Of a stretch of DNA of 54,764 nt, positions 43,135 through 51,468 are shown piece by piece (the stretch's first letter is position 1; every line of letters begins with the position of its first letter). The stretch spans positions 327,537 to 382,300 of the forward strand of contig NZ_MPDJ01000003.1 in assembly GCF_001881565.1 (NCBI RefSeq), in the 5' to 3' direction. The DNA is from Eisenbergiella tayi (GTDB lineage Bacteria > Bacillota > Clostridia > Lachnospirales > Lachnospiraceae). The position numbers were made by a program, and so were the translations under genes. Below the pieces are notes generated by a model. The model worked only from the letters and a program-made list of their open reading frames with translations. It was not told where the DNA came from and did no database searches.

Positions 43135-44046
43135 TTACGTTTCTTTGTAGTGGTTCAGGGCGGCTTCGTATTTTTCGATGATTTTTTGTTTGATGTATTG
43201 GGGGCGGATGATGGTTACTTTTTCGCCGAAGGACATGAGAAAGTCGTAGATCCAGTCGGTTTCGGGCAATGTCAGGTTAACGGTGTATCCGTGCTGTGTT
43301 TGGGTGATGGCGTCGTCTTCCAGCTGGTCATACAGTTTGAAGCCGACTTCAGGGGGAAACTGTAATTCCAGATTAATTAAAGGTCTCGTATCCTGGGGCT
43401 GGGAAAAATTGTTTTGGTCTGTTTCGGGGATTGCGTCAAAATGTGTTTCGGTTAAAAATAAATGTTTGATGCGGGTGAAGCGGAACAGCCGGCAGCCATT
43501 GTGCGAAAGGCAGTACGCATGGAGGTACCATGCTTTATCTTTGTAAATTAGTTTCTGCGGGAGGGCTTCGCGTATGCTGGCGGTGCCGGAGGAATTGAAG
43601 TATTCAAAGCGGATTTTCCTCTTTTCGAGGACGGCCTGTTTCAGTTGGATAAATAATTGATTTTCATGTTCAGCGGCACTTCCCCAGCGTGAAAAGTCGA
43701 TCTCTATCCAATCGGTAAGTCCTGTTTGAAAAACGGCGCTGAGTTTTCTCAAAATATTGTCGATATCAGGATATTGTACGGCGGAAAGGCTTTGTATGGC
43801 TGATAAGATTTCCTGTTTTTCTCCGGATGAAAAAAAGGTTTTATCAAGAATGTGGCCGTCGAGAAAACGGATGCCGCCGTTTCTTCCTGCGGTAACGTAA
43901 ATGGGAATGCCGGCGCTGCTCATTGCGTCTATATCCCGATAGATAGTTCTTACGGATACTTCGAATTTTTCAGCCAGCTCAGGTGCGGTGGCTTGTCCTT
44001 TGTCCAATAAATAGTATAAAATCCGGAACAGTCTGCTTTCCTGCAA
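43135..44046 (-). CDS. HTH-WYL domain transcriptional regulator (YafY type)
   Basis: A 303-residue regulator: winged HTH of the DeoR/HTH_11 type at residues 5-60 (ATAPELAEKFEVSVRTIYRD) and a WYL domain at about 140-220 (IRFEYFNSSGTASIREALPQ; AWYLHAYCLSHNGCRLFRF), then a C-terminal WCX-type extension. WYL domains bind nucleotides or nucleic acids as effectors. GGAGGTGATTGATT precedes the start. Probably controls the glycosylase gene downstream and itself. Confidence 0.88.
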   Translation of the reverse strand: MQESRLFRILYYLLDKGQATAPELAEKFEVSVRTIYRDIDAMSSAGIPIYVTAGRNGGIRFLDGHILDKTFFSSGEKQEILSAIQSLSAVQYPDIDNILRKLSAVFQTGLTDWIEIDFSRWGSAAEHENQLFIQLKQAVLEKRKIRFEYFNSSGTASIREALPQKLIYKDKAWYLHAYCLSHNGCRLFRFTRIKHLFLTETHFDAIPETDQNNFSQPQDTRPLINLELQFPPEVGFKLYDQLEDDAITQTQHGYTVNLTLPETDWIYDFLMSFGEKVTIIRPQYIKQKIIEKYEAALNHYKET

Positions 44047-44065
44047 TCAATCACCTCCATAATGC

Positions 44066-44114
44066 TGATATGATTATACTATAAAAACCCTGACACGTGA
44101 TGGCAAGGTTTTTA
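44066..44114 (-). terminator. Hairpin between TetR and WYL genes
   Basis: ATAAAAACC and GGTTTTTAT (about 44080-44114) form an inverted repeat with an internal dyad-like TGACA/TGGCA part. Read leftward it can terminate the TetR transcript; TATAAT for the WYL gene on the same strand lies at about 44075-44080, so it may also serve as operator. Confidence 0.5.
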
Positions 44115-44116
44115 TT

Positions 44117-44686
44117 TCAGCTGTTTCCGTTTTCATATACGATTTCTTCCATCAGTATTCCCATTTGTTCCGGTGTTTTCCGGGGATTTTCTTCGCACCA
44201 GATGAGTGTGAGCCGCCAGAAACCGGCCAGTCGGAATTGAAAAAGATACCTGTATTTTTCCAGATCGGCAGAAGGCGTTATCCGTTCATATTCCGGGGGG
44301 ATATGTTTTATTTTTACCGCAGTATCGCGGATGAGGGCAGGCATATCATCCTCGAGGAAATACAGCAGGTGCTGTTTTTTCAGAAGGAGGAGGATATCAA
44401 TATAGTTTTCCCAGAATTCGAAATATGACTGCGCGATGCCTTTCAGATCGGCCGCATGGTTTTTAAGCAGGGTATCAGCAAATTCATCCATGAGCAGGGC
44501 TGAGGTATATTTCATCACATCATCTTTTGTCTGGAAGCAGCGGTAGAAAGTCCTGCGGCTGATATTGGCCTTCTGTGCAAGGCGGCTTATTGTGATGTCG
44601 TGATAGTTTTTGTGTTCAAGCAGTTCGAACAGCGCTTTTACGATGTATTGGCGCGGCTGTTTTTGTTCTCTGACCGGTATTTTCAT
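44117..44686 (-). CDS. TetR/AcrR-family regulator
   Basis: A 189-residue regulator with N-terminal HTH (residues 12-58; ITISRLAQKANISRRTFYRC FQTKDD region) and a C-terminal helical domain, similar to the TetR C-terminal type found in Firmicutes (TetR_C_33-like). It follows the alpha/beta hydrolase by 14 bases and is likely co-transcribed with it and represses the pair. Ligand unknown. Confidence 0.87.
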   Translation of the reverse strand: MKIPVREQKQPRQYIVKALFELLEHKNYHDITISRLAQKANISRRTFYRCFQTKDDVMKYTSALLMDEFADTLLKNHAADLKGIAQSYFEFWENYIDILLLLKKQHLLYFLEDDMPALIRDTAVKIKHIPPEYERITPSADLEKYRYLFQFRLAGFWRLTLIWCEENPRKTPEQMGILMEEIVYENGNS

Positions 44687-44700
44687 AGGGGACTCCTGTT

Positions 44701-45588
44701 CTATGGATTTCTTTCTGTCAGAAACTTCTCCAGGGCGGATAGATATGTTTCACGGCTCAGCAGCATTGCGAGGTGTCCGCCTTTGAGGCCGGGGATGACG
44801 GCGGGCTCCGGCATCAGGCGGATCAGCGCATCCTTCAGGCTGTCACAGAATATATGGTCTTCCTGGGAAAAGAAAAGCAGGACTTCTTTGCGGAAGGGTT
44901 CGAAGTCTTCCGGTTTATGGGTTCCGAATTCGGTGGTCAGATCTCCCAGGAGGGTATCCATATGGACAAGATAGTCATTGGAGAAGTCTTTTTTCAGAAT
45001 GTCAAAAACAGCGCCGGCGATTTCAGCCGATTGTTTCTCTGCGATGGTTCGTCTGCACATCAGTTTGAAGAGAGGGAATAGGAGAAACATGGGGAGGTAT
45101 TTATCCATTCTGATATTTTTCTTTATTTTATCCGGGTTAATCATGGTTACAATATTCTGCATTCCTTCATAATCAATATCGTTGGACAGGGAACAGGTAC
45201 CTGACAGAACCATTCCCTTTATGATTTCAGGATGGCGTTTTGCGGTGATCTGCGCCAGGAGTCCTCCATAGGACTGTCCGATCAGGTAGATATTCCGGGC
45301 GCCGATTTGTTCGAACAGTTCAGCCATGGCATCGCAAAGGGAAGCATTTGTGGGGAAATCCATGGGATAATTGAAGGTTATAAGGCTGTATTTGGGAAGC
45401 AGGGAATCATACAGGTAGAATAAACTGTCGCCGATCCCGGTTCCGCCGGCCAGAAATACAAGGGTGATGTTTCCGGATGGGCTTTGATTGTTTTTGTAGT
45501 ATCGGTATGTAAAGCTGCCATGCGTCAGCCTGGCGGTGCGTAAGGGCGCTGTTTTATCAAATTGTGTGTATTTCTCTTTTAAGGTCAT
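44701..45588 (-). CDS. Alpha/beta hydrolase
   Basis: A 295-residue alpha/beta-fold hydrolase. The nucleophile elbow is LIGQSYGGLLAQ (Ser at about 105), the oxyanion region is FLAGGTGIGDS, the acid is in LLFFSQEDHIF and the catalytic His in LKGGHLAMLL near 275. No signal peptide, so cytoplasmic. GGAGG precedes the ATG. Substrate cannot be read from sequence; the TetR partner suggests an inducible response to a small molecule. Confidence 0.86.
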   Translation of the reverse strand: MTLKEKYTQFDKTAPLRTARLTHGSFTYRYYKNNQSPSGNITLVFLAGGTGIGDSLFYLYDSLLPKYSLITFNYPMDFPTNASLCDAMAELFEQIGARNIYLIGQSYGGLLAQITAKRHPEIIKGMVLSGTCSLSNDIDYEGMQNIVTMINPDKIKKNIRMDKYLPMFLLFPLFKLMCRRTIAEKQSAEIAGAVFDILKKDFSNDYLVHMDTLLGDLTTEFGTHKPEDFEPFRKEVLLFFSQEDHIFCDSLKDALIRLMPEPAVIPGLKGGHLAMLLSRETYLSALEKFLTERNP

Positions 45589-46039
45589 GGCAGAGCCTCC
45601 TTATTTGAATTGGGGATTAGAAGAAACTAACTTCTGGATAAAATAAAAGTTGTTACTGTACTTTGGGACCTATGAGGACTGTGGGAAATCGAGCCGGGGA
45701 ACAATAACTGGAAAGCAGCGGGGCAGAAATTCTTTTTAATGGATTTGAGATGGGTACAGTATACTATATGGGGAAATTCTTTTCAATTATCCGGGATAAA
45801 GGCGGCACAGATTTTTGATTTTGTGCCTTTTGTTTCATGATGGTTTGGGACAGGGAGGATTCGGGTTTGCCATTTTTTCTTACTTGACATGAGAAATTGA
45901 TTATAATAATGTTAAAGGTATCAGTGTTATTGTGATATAATAAAGATAACGGATATGAGTACATAATACGCATGCGCGGGCAAAATATCAGGAAAATGAA
46001 GTGTTTGTATGATAATAAAGAGAAATGCAGGAGGGATTT
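45589..46039. other. Gene-free divergent region with orphan hairpin
   Basis: 451 bases between the leftward hydrolase and the rightward Ser/Gly-rich gene. An isolated terminator-like hairpin lies at 45798-45835 (GGCACA 45804-45809 with TGTGCC 45822-45827, then TTTTGTTT). Two promoter-like elements face right: TTGACA (45884-45889) with an A/T-rich -10 near 45907, and an extended -10 TGATATAAT ending at 45941. No convincing ORF is seen. Confidence 0.45.
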
Positions 46040-47311
46040 ATGGGTAGAAACAGCGGCGGCGGAAGCCGCAGAACGGGAGGTTCTTCATCCGGAGGAGGTT
46101 CCTCATCCGGAAGCAGTTCCTCTTCAGGAGGAAGCCCTTCTTCAGGAGGCCGTTCTTCAGGGGGCGGTCGGATCAGCGGAGGGAGAACGACACGAATATC
46201 TTCCGGCAGCAGTTCCTCATCGGGGAGCAGCCGTCCGGCTTCAGGAAACAGCGGTTCTTCATCGGGGAACCGATATTCATCAGGGAACAGCAGCCGTTCG
46301 TCATCAGGCGGAAGCGGCCGGTCGGGAGCAGGAAGCAGCCGTATATCGTCAGGGAGCAGCACAGCGTCAGGGAGCAGCACAGCGTCAGGGAGCAGCAGGA
46401 GTTCTTCCGGTTTCTCTTCGGGGAATACGTCATCTTACGGGCGTGAAAGCCGTAAGTGGGGGGCGGCCCCGCCGCCCGGCCAGTCTCCTTATAACAGACC
46501 GCCTCAGTATAATGGCTGGAATAATGGCGGATACCCACCGCCGCCACCTGGAGGAAATCCGCCGCCCGGAGGATATTCATCGCCGCCGCCCGGACCGCCG
46601 CCAAGGGTATCTAGACCGCCCAGACCACCGAGGGAAAGGTGGTTTCGTAACGGTTCTGGTTATGGCGGCGTAAGACCTGCCCGTTCCATGGGATGTCTTG
46701 GAGGCTGTCTCACGCCTTTCCTGATTTTGTTTGTGATAGGAATTGCTGTTGTGGTGATTGTTTCTTCGGGCGGCCGGAAATCGGCTCCTAGTGGAACCCG
46801 CGAGCAGCAGAATGTACAGGAACAGGCGCCGCCGCCTATACAGCAGAAGGCGGAAACGGAGTCAGACGATCAGTCTTCAGAGGCTGCGGTACCTACCGTG
46901 GCAGAGTACTTTACCGACAAGATGGGGTGGATTAAGCAGGCTGATGTACTGAATGCCGGAATGGAGGCTTTCTTTAAGAAAACTGGTGTAAAACCGTATC
47001 TTTATCTTACAGATAATATCAATGGCAATACAGAGCCTTCGGATGAAGAGATGGATACGTTTGCAGGTGATCTATATGATAAGCTTTTTACTGATGAAAA
47101 TCACTTCCTGCTGGTATTCCAGGAATATGGTGACTATTATATGACATGGTATGTGTCCGGCGGTGACGCCGCTGAAATTATGGATGAAGAGGCGGCGAAT
47201 ATTGTTCTGGATTATGTGGATGAATACTACAGTTCTGATATGGGTGAGGAAGAATACTTCAGTAACGTATTCTCCATGGCCGCAGGTAAAATTATGGAAA
47301 CCAGGCCATAA
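46040..47311 (+). CDS. Ser/Gly-rich membrane protein with TPM-like C-terminal domain
   Basis: A 423-residue protein. Residues 1-140 are low complexity (Ser, Gly, Arg; repeats such as GSSTASGSS, encoded by 18-base tandem repeats near 46349-46400), 150-215 are Pro/Gly-rich, 225-248 is a membrane segment (GCLTPFLILFVIGIAVVVIV) and about 285-423 a soluble domain resembling the TPM/DUF4178-like phosphatase-type fold (VAEYFTDKMGWIKQADVLNA; FLLVFQEYGDYYMTWYVSGG). AGGAGG precedes ATG 46040. The basic Ser/Gly/Arg part would be cytoplasmic if the C-terminal domain is outside. Function unknown. Confidence 0.75.
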   Translation: MGRNSGGGSRRTGGSSSGGGSSSGSSSSSGGSPSSGGRSSGGGRISGGRTTRISSGSSSSSGSSRPASGNSGSSSGNRYSSGNSSRSSSGGSGRSGAGSSRISSGSSTASGSSTASGSSRSSSGFSSGNTSSYGRESRKWGAAPPPGQSPYNRPPQYNGWNNGGYPPPPPGGNPPPGGYSSPPPGPPPRVSRPPRPPRERWFRNGSGYGGVRPARSMGCLGGCLTPFLILFVIGIAVVVIVSSGGRKSAPSGTREQQNVQEQAPPPIQQKAETESDDQSSEAAVPTVAEYFTDKMGWIKQADVLNAGMEAFFKKTGVKPYLYLTDNINGNTEPSDEEMDTFAGDLYDKLFTDENHFLLVFQEYGDYYMTWYVSGGDAAEIMDEEAANIVLDYVDEYYSSDMGEEEYFSNVFSMAAGKIMETRP

Positions 47312-47327
47312 ATACTGTTTATGCAAG

Positions 47328-47420
47328 TGAACAGCGAGCCAGACGGATGCGCTGTTCATTTTGCGACTGCAGCAGGCAGAGACGGAAGACAGCTATTTTC
47401 CGTCTCTGTCTTATTTTAAT
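47328..47420 (+). terminator. Double hairpin terminator after the Ser/Gly-rich gene
   Basis: First stem TGAACAGCG (47328-47336) with CGCTGTTCA (47350-47358). Second stem CAGAGACGGAA (47377-47387) with TTCCGTCTCTG (47398-47408), then TCTTATTTTAATTT. It can also terminate the leftward cation efflux gene. Confidence 0.75.
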
Positions 47421-47438
47421 TTAATTATATGGAAAAGC

Positions 47439-48362
47439 TCAGGGAGCAGATGCATCCATCGGGATACTGTCAGATGTCATATCAGGATAAAGCGTGGCAT
47501 CCAGCTGAAGTTCGTCTTTCAGCCGTTTTATTACCGTATTCTGAATGGCAGATGCTTCCGCGGAACGGGGGGATTCCCGGAACCTTACTTTGATGAAGGC
47601 CAGTTTTTCTTCCGGACCGTAATCATGCAGGTTGATGTCTTCCACCTCTTCAAAAAGAGTGTATTCGGAGAGAAGCTGCCGGATTTTCCGTTCTGTTTCC
47701 GGAGTGACTCCTTTTCCGAGAAGAAGTACGAGATTTTCTTTGAAGGAAGTAAAGCCTGACCACAGGATAGAAAAGGCTACAACGATTCCGAGAATGCCGT
47801 CAAGAGGAATGCTGGTAAAAGGGATCAGCAGGATTCCGGCCAGAGTTACCGAGGTTACCAGGGAATCGGAAAGATTGTCGTTGCAGACGGCCCTCAGTGC
47901 GGCAGAATCAGCCGATTTATTCAGCCGGTTTACATACCAGGCCATGGCAAGCTTGAGAAGGATACCTATGATTAACGGCAGTATTATGGATGGCGAGACG
48001 AGGACATTCATTGGGTGAAGAAGCCGGTTCAGGGAGGATTTCCCCACGGAGACGGCGGTCAACAGGATGAGGATGGAAATCAGAAATCCGCAGATATATT
48101 CCATGCGTCCGTGGCCGTAAGGGTGAGTGCGGTCTTTTTCCCTTGCCGCCAGGGTGAAGCCTGTTATGGTTAAAAGGGAAGAACAGCAGTCAGTAAGATT
48201 GTTCAGGGCATCCGCCGTAATAGCTATACTTTGGCTGAAATACCCGGCGATAAGTTTTATCAGAACCAGCAGCAGGTTCCCGACAAGCCCAATCCATCCG
48301 GTTTTGCGGCCGATGAGGTCACGGCTGCTGTTTTTTTCGTAAACAGGGTATGTTTGTTCCAT
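47439..48362 (-). CDS. Cation diffusion facilitator transporter, manganese-type signature
   Basis: A 307-residue CDF protein with six membrane segments and a C-terminal cytoplasmic domain (about 210-300). The metal-site residues in segments 2 and 5 read NNLTD (NxxxD in ADALNNLTDCCSS) and DNLSD (DxxxD), an Asn-Asp-Asp-Asp set as described for manganese exporters like MntE, instead of the His-containing site of zinc CDFs. HPYGHGRMEY is the conserved loop after segment 2. GGAGAG precedes the ATG. Expressed from a promoter with paired operators. Confidence 0.85.
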   Translation of the reverse strand: MEQTYPVYEKNSSRDLIGRKTGWIGLVGNLLLVLIKLIAGYFSQSIAITADALNNLTDCCSSLLTITGFTLAAREKDRTHPYGHGRMEYICGFLISILILLTAVSVGKSSLNRLLHPMNVLVSPSIILPLIIGILLKLAMAWYVNRLNKSADSAALRAVCNDNLSDSLVTSVTLAGILLIPFTSIPLDGILGIVVAFSILWSGFTSFKENLVLLLGKGVTPETERKIRQLLSEYTLFEEVEDINLHDYGPEEKLAFIKVRFRESPRSAEASAIQNTVIKRLKDELQLDATLYPDMTSDSIPMDASAP

Positions 48363-48386
48363 AGTTTTGCTCTCCTTTCTTATAAT

Positions 48387-48446
48387 GCTAGGTACCTTGT
48401 GAACTATAACTTATCACTTTGCAATTAAAATGTCAAGGTACCTAGC
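48387..48446 (-). promoter_or_regulatory. Promoter and paired operators of the cation exporter gene
   Basis: On the minus strand: TTGACA (48431-48436), 17-base spacer, TAAGTT (48408-48413). Two 13-base copies in inverted orientation, GCTAGGTACCTTG (48387-48399) and CAAGGTACCTAGC (48434-48446), flank the promoter, one overlapping the -35 box. Each has a palindromic AGGTACCT core. This is strong evidence for repression by a dimeric regulator, probably metal- or ligand-responsive. Confidence 0.78.
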
Positions 48447-48487
48447 TAAAAAAGAAAAATAGCTTTTGCTTAATGTATATATTTTAC

Positions 48488-48539
48488 TTGACAGGCTAGT
48501 GAATACTAGCTATTATGAAAGAAGCTAGTATTCACTAGC
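48488..48539 (+). promoter_or_regulatory. Promoter and two TetR-type operators of the radical SAM operon
   Basis: TTGACA (48488-48493), 17-base spacer, TATTAT (48511-48516). GCTAGTGAATACTAGC (48495-48510) fills the spacer and its inverted copy GCTAGTATTCACTAGC (48524-48539) lies just after the -10 box. Each has 6-bp arms and a 4-base centre. The TetR protein encoded as second gene of the operon is the obvious ligand-responsive repressor. Confidence 0.85.
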
Positions 48540-48558
48540 TAGAAGGGATGTGTAAAAT

Positions 48559-49719
48559 ATGAAGGAATATAATCTGGAGTCCTATTTAAGCAGAGGTGTG
48601 GCCAATATAGTAAAGGGAATTCTGAAAGCATCTGCCGGAAATCCGAAGGAAAGTTTTTTTCTGATGCAATATGCAAAAGAGAGCCTGGAGGCCGGCAGGC
48701 TGAGGAAGGAGGCGGAAGAGCGCGGGGAACATATACCACCGTTCCTGATTGCCAGTATTACGCAGCAGTGTAATCTTCATTGTAAGGGGTGCTATGCCAG
48801 AGCCAATCACAGCTGCTTTGACGGCGCAGTCCGGGAGAATCTGACGGCAGGACAGTGGGGGAATATTTTTGAACAGGCAGCTGAGCTGGGAATTGGATTT
48901 ATTCTGCTGGCGGGGGGAGAACCCTTTATGCGCCGGGATGTACTGGAAGCGGCTGCAGGACAGAAGAAAATTCTTTTCCCTGTTTTTACCAACGGAACCA
49001 TGATAGATGCAGACTTCCGGAAGCTGCTCTGTGAAAACAGGAATCTGATTCCCATACTGAGCATGGAAGGAGAGAAAGATACAACCGATGCGCGGAGGGG
49101 AAAGGGAACATATCAGAAGCTGCGGCAGACCATGCAGGAACTGCAGGAAAACGGTATTTTATTCGGGGCGTCGGTTACCGTACAGAAGCAAAATATGCAG
49201 GAGGTGCTGTCCCGGGAATTCACAGAAGCTTTGTTTCTGGCTGGCTGCAGAGCGCTTGTTTATGTGGAGTATGTACCTGCAGATCGCAGCTCCGCCGATC
49301 TCGCGCCGGATGAAAAGGACAGAGTATACATAGAAGACAGGCTTCGTCAGCTAAGGGAAACGCAGAAAGAGCTGTTATTCCTTTCTTTCCCGGGAGACGA
49401 GAAAAGCTCAGGCGGCTGTCTGGCGGCCGGAAGAGGGTTTTTCCATATCAATCCGACGGGAGGAGCGGAACCGTGTCCGTTTTCCCCTTATTCGGATACG
49501 AGTCTTGCAAATATTTCCCTGAAGGAAGCCCTGCAGTCTCCCTTGTTTTTGCTGCTGCGAAGCAGCGGGAATCTGATGCAGGAGCATAACGGCGGCTGTG
49601 TGCTTTTTGAGCAGGAAGAGCAGGTGAAGAAGCTGCGGGATAAGGCGGCAGCCATGTTTCCGGCAGGGGGGTGTATCACTGCCGGCAATGAGAATGGAGA
49701 GAAAGAGGCTTGGGCATGA
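48559..49719 (+). CDS. Radical SAM/SPASM-type protein
   Basis: A 386-residue radical SAM enzyme. The cluster motif is CNLHCKGC (CxxxCxxC, about residues 72-79), followed by GGEPFMRRDV. The C-terminal region has further cysteines (GGCLAAG, EPCPFSPYSD, GGCVLF) as in SPASM-type auxiliary cluster domains. No peptide-precursor gene is adjacent, so a ribosomally made product cannot be claimed. AAGGGATG precedes the ATG, and the TetR gene overlaps the end (ATGA). Confidence 0.88.
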   Translation: MKEYNLESYLSRGVANIVKGILKASAGNPKESFFLMQYAKESLEAGRLRKEAEERGEHIPPFLIASITQQCNLHCKGCYARANHSCFDGAVRENLTAGQWGNIFEQAAELGIGFILLAGGEPFMRRDVLEAAAGQKKILFPVFTNGTMIDADFRKLLCENRNLIPILSMEGEKDTTDARRGKGTYQKLRQTMQELQENGILFGASVTVQKQNMQEVLSREFTEALFLAGCRALVYVEYVPADRSSADLAPDEKDRVYIEDRLRQLRETQKELLFLSFPGDEKSSGGCLAAGRGFFHINPTGGAEPCPFSPYSDTSLANISLKEALQSPLFLLLRSSGNLMQEHNGGCVLFEQEEQVKKLRDKAAAMFPAGGCITAGNENGEKEAWA

Positions 49720-50336
49720 CGACGAAAGAGAGAATAGTTCAGGAAGCGCTTAACCTATTTTCCATAAAAGGATTTAAGGGGACGAGTGTTAAAAATATCG
49801 CGGATGAGGTAGGGATTAAGGACAGCTCCCTGTATAAACATTTCGGCAGCAAACAGGAGATTTTCGATACGATAGTCCTGGAGATGAAACAGCGCATGAG
49901 CCGGCTGGCGGAGCGTATGAAGCTGCCGGAGGAAGAGGATTATGTGAAATCGGCACAGGCCTATGGGGCGCTGTCCCTGGAAGATCTGCTCGCCTTAAGC
50001 CGGAACATCTTTCTTTTTTATCTGAAAGATGATTTTATGTCCCGGTTCTGGCGTATGGCGAATATGGAGCAGTATCAGAATTCAGAGGTTTATGAGATAT
50101 TCCGCCAGATTTTTATGGAGGACAGCATTATGTATCAGGCGGAGTTATTTGGTGAAATGATGAACCAGGGGATTTTTGTGAAAGCGGATCCTGTGGCTGC
50201 AGCCATGAATTTTTATACGCCGATTTTTTTCCTGCTGAGCAAATATAACGGCAGGGAGGATGGGGAAGAAGAGGCTCTGAAGACGCTGGATAACCAGGTG
50301 AGGGAATTTTACCGGATTTACAGGTGTCAACAGTGA
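49716..50336 (+). CDS. TetR/AcrR-family regulator
   Basis: A 206-residue regulator with N-terminal HTH (residues 5-50; LNLFSIKGFKGTSVKNIADE, then SLYKHFGSKQEIF) and a helical ligand domain. ATG 49716 overlaps the radical SAM stop, so it is translated with it. The paired palindromes in the operon promoter at 48495-48539 are its likely sites, giving autoregulation; they may be relieved by a small-molecule signal. Confidence 0.89.
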   Translation: MTTKERIVQEALNLFSIKGFKGTSVKNIADEVGIKDSSLYKHFGSKQEIFDTIVLEMKQRMSRLAERMKLPEEEDYVKSAQAYGALSLEDLLALSRNIFLFYLKDDFMSRFWRMANMEQYQNSEVYEIFRQIFMEDSIMYQAELFGEMMNQGIFVKADPVAAAMNFYTPIFFLLSKYNGREDGEEEALKTLDNQVREFYRIYRCQQ

Positions 50337-50421
50337 ATTTTCGGCTTATTATGTTATAAACGGCGGAAGATTTTGAAAAAGTAAAAAGCCGATGATAGCT
50401 GATAGAAAAATTTTACAGGGA

Positions 50422-50467
50422 AGGAAGAGGGGCGATTCGTTTTACCCCGCTTCCTTTTCTGTTTTTG
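50422..50467. terminator. Terminator between convergent TetR and DUF2268 genes
   Basis: AGGAAGaGGGG (50422-50432) pairs with CCCCgCTTCCT (50445-50455), one mismatch, 12-base loop, then TTTCTGTTTTTG. Confidence 0.7.
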
Positions 50468-50510
50468 TTATTTGAACCTATTTTAATGACGGCAGTCCTG
50501 GCATAACGGT

Positions 50511-51419
50511 TTAATTCCAAAAATCTTCTGTTTCTTTCAGGATATCTTCGGTCGGCAGGATAGTCGCTTCGTAAAGATTTTTGCCCGTCTTTTCAAGAAA
50601 ATGGCGGATTAAGGCATATCCGCATGCATAGCCGGCACAGTAGGGCATTCCCACAGGAGTGCCGCCTCGCATGGCCATGATGTCATCGCCGTACAGATAG
50701 GAGGAAAGGAGCTGGAAATCATTTTCCTGTAAATGCGCTTTTATGGCAGGCTTAATTACAGTCCTCAGCGTTTCCGCAGAGGTGTTTTTTACCCATATTC
50801 CAATCTTATCTTCTCCGTAAAGACTTGCTGCAAAGTTTTCGGCAAGGCCTTCGGATACCAGCATATCAGCCAGAGTAATGGAGGGGCTCCACTGCATGAA
50901 CTGCCATCTGACATTATGGTTTGTCTCGTGGGCCAATGCCACCGGCAGCATTTGCATCGCGTGTTCAGCAGGGATAATGGTACCTGTAAGGTAACCGGGG
51001 ATGCCGCCGTCCCCGCAGTAGTCACCGGTCATTTTTGACATGGGATTTTCCGGATCGTTCAATAGGACGGTAAAAATATAATCCTGCACAGGCAGCTTAA
51101 TTCCATGTTGTTCAAAGCCGGAAAGGGAAGTTTGTATGCTGTTTTCACAGCTTTCCCAGAAGGCATCATCGCTGATCCTTTCGATTTCGGGAAGGCGGGC
51201 CTCCGTAATCTGAGAAGGAGAATAGCCGCCGCTCATAATGCCTGCAGAGATAACATCACAGCCGCCTTCCTTCTCCGCTTTCAGCGGGATCCCCATACAA
51301 TTCCACTTGAATGCAAAGGGCTCCATTAATTCATAACGGTAAATATTATCTTTTTCCTCCTTTGACGCGCCTGCCATTCTGCGGTAGATTGCGTCGGAAC
51401 GGATTGCTTTTATATTCAT
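50511..51419 (-). CDS. DUF2268 predicted zinc-dependent protease-like protein
   Basis: A 302-residue protein with the motif ALAHETNHNVRW (HExxH, about residues 165-176), preceded by DYCGDGGIPGYLTGTIIP and followed by LADMLVSEGLAENFAASLYG, whose Glu is the probable third ligand. The family is annotated as predicted Zn-dependent proteases. Start 51419 has GAGGTA upstream; a longer reading from 51464 lacks one. Own promoter shows the MerR-type architecture, so expression is likely induced by a MerR-family regulator encoded elsewhere. Confidence 0.83.
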   Translation of the reverse strand: MNIKAIRSDAIYRRMAGASKEEKDNIYRYELMEPFAFKWNCMGIPLKAEKEGGCDVISAGIMSGGYSPSQITEARLPEIERISDDAFWESCENSIQTSLSGFEQHGIKLPVQDYIFTVLLNDPENPMSKMTGDYCGDGGIPGYLTGTIIPAEHAMQMLPVALAHETNHNVRWQFMQWSPSITLADMLVSEGLAENFAASLYGEDKIGIWVKNTSAETLRTVIKPAIKAHLQENDFQLLSSYLYGDDIMAMRGGTPVGMPYCAGYACGYALIRHFLEKTGKNLYEATILPTEDILKETEDFWN

Positions 51420-51468
51420 AATCAGTACCTCGATTCGTAATTTAGTATTGGGTTCGAACCACAAGAAT

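Noticed and set aside
46349..46400. Tandem 18-base repeats as a possible CRISPR or VNTR array
   Set aside because: Not CRISPR: no spacers, and the repeats lie in frame inside a coding region as GSSTAS units. Kept only as a coding tandem repeat.
45972..46673. Overlapping reading frames inside the Ser/Gly-rich gene, rich in Ala/Glu/Arg or Leu/Pro/Asp
   Set aside because: They arise from the repetitive GGAAGCAGC-type sequence read in other frames; only the frame from 46040 has a good ribosome site, TM segment and a folded domain.
48559..50336. Radical SAM enzyme as part of a RiPP (modified peptide) cluster
   Set aside because: No precursor peptide gene, exporter or recognition-element protein is seen nearby, so this claim is not supported.
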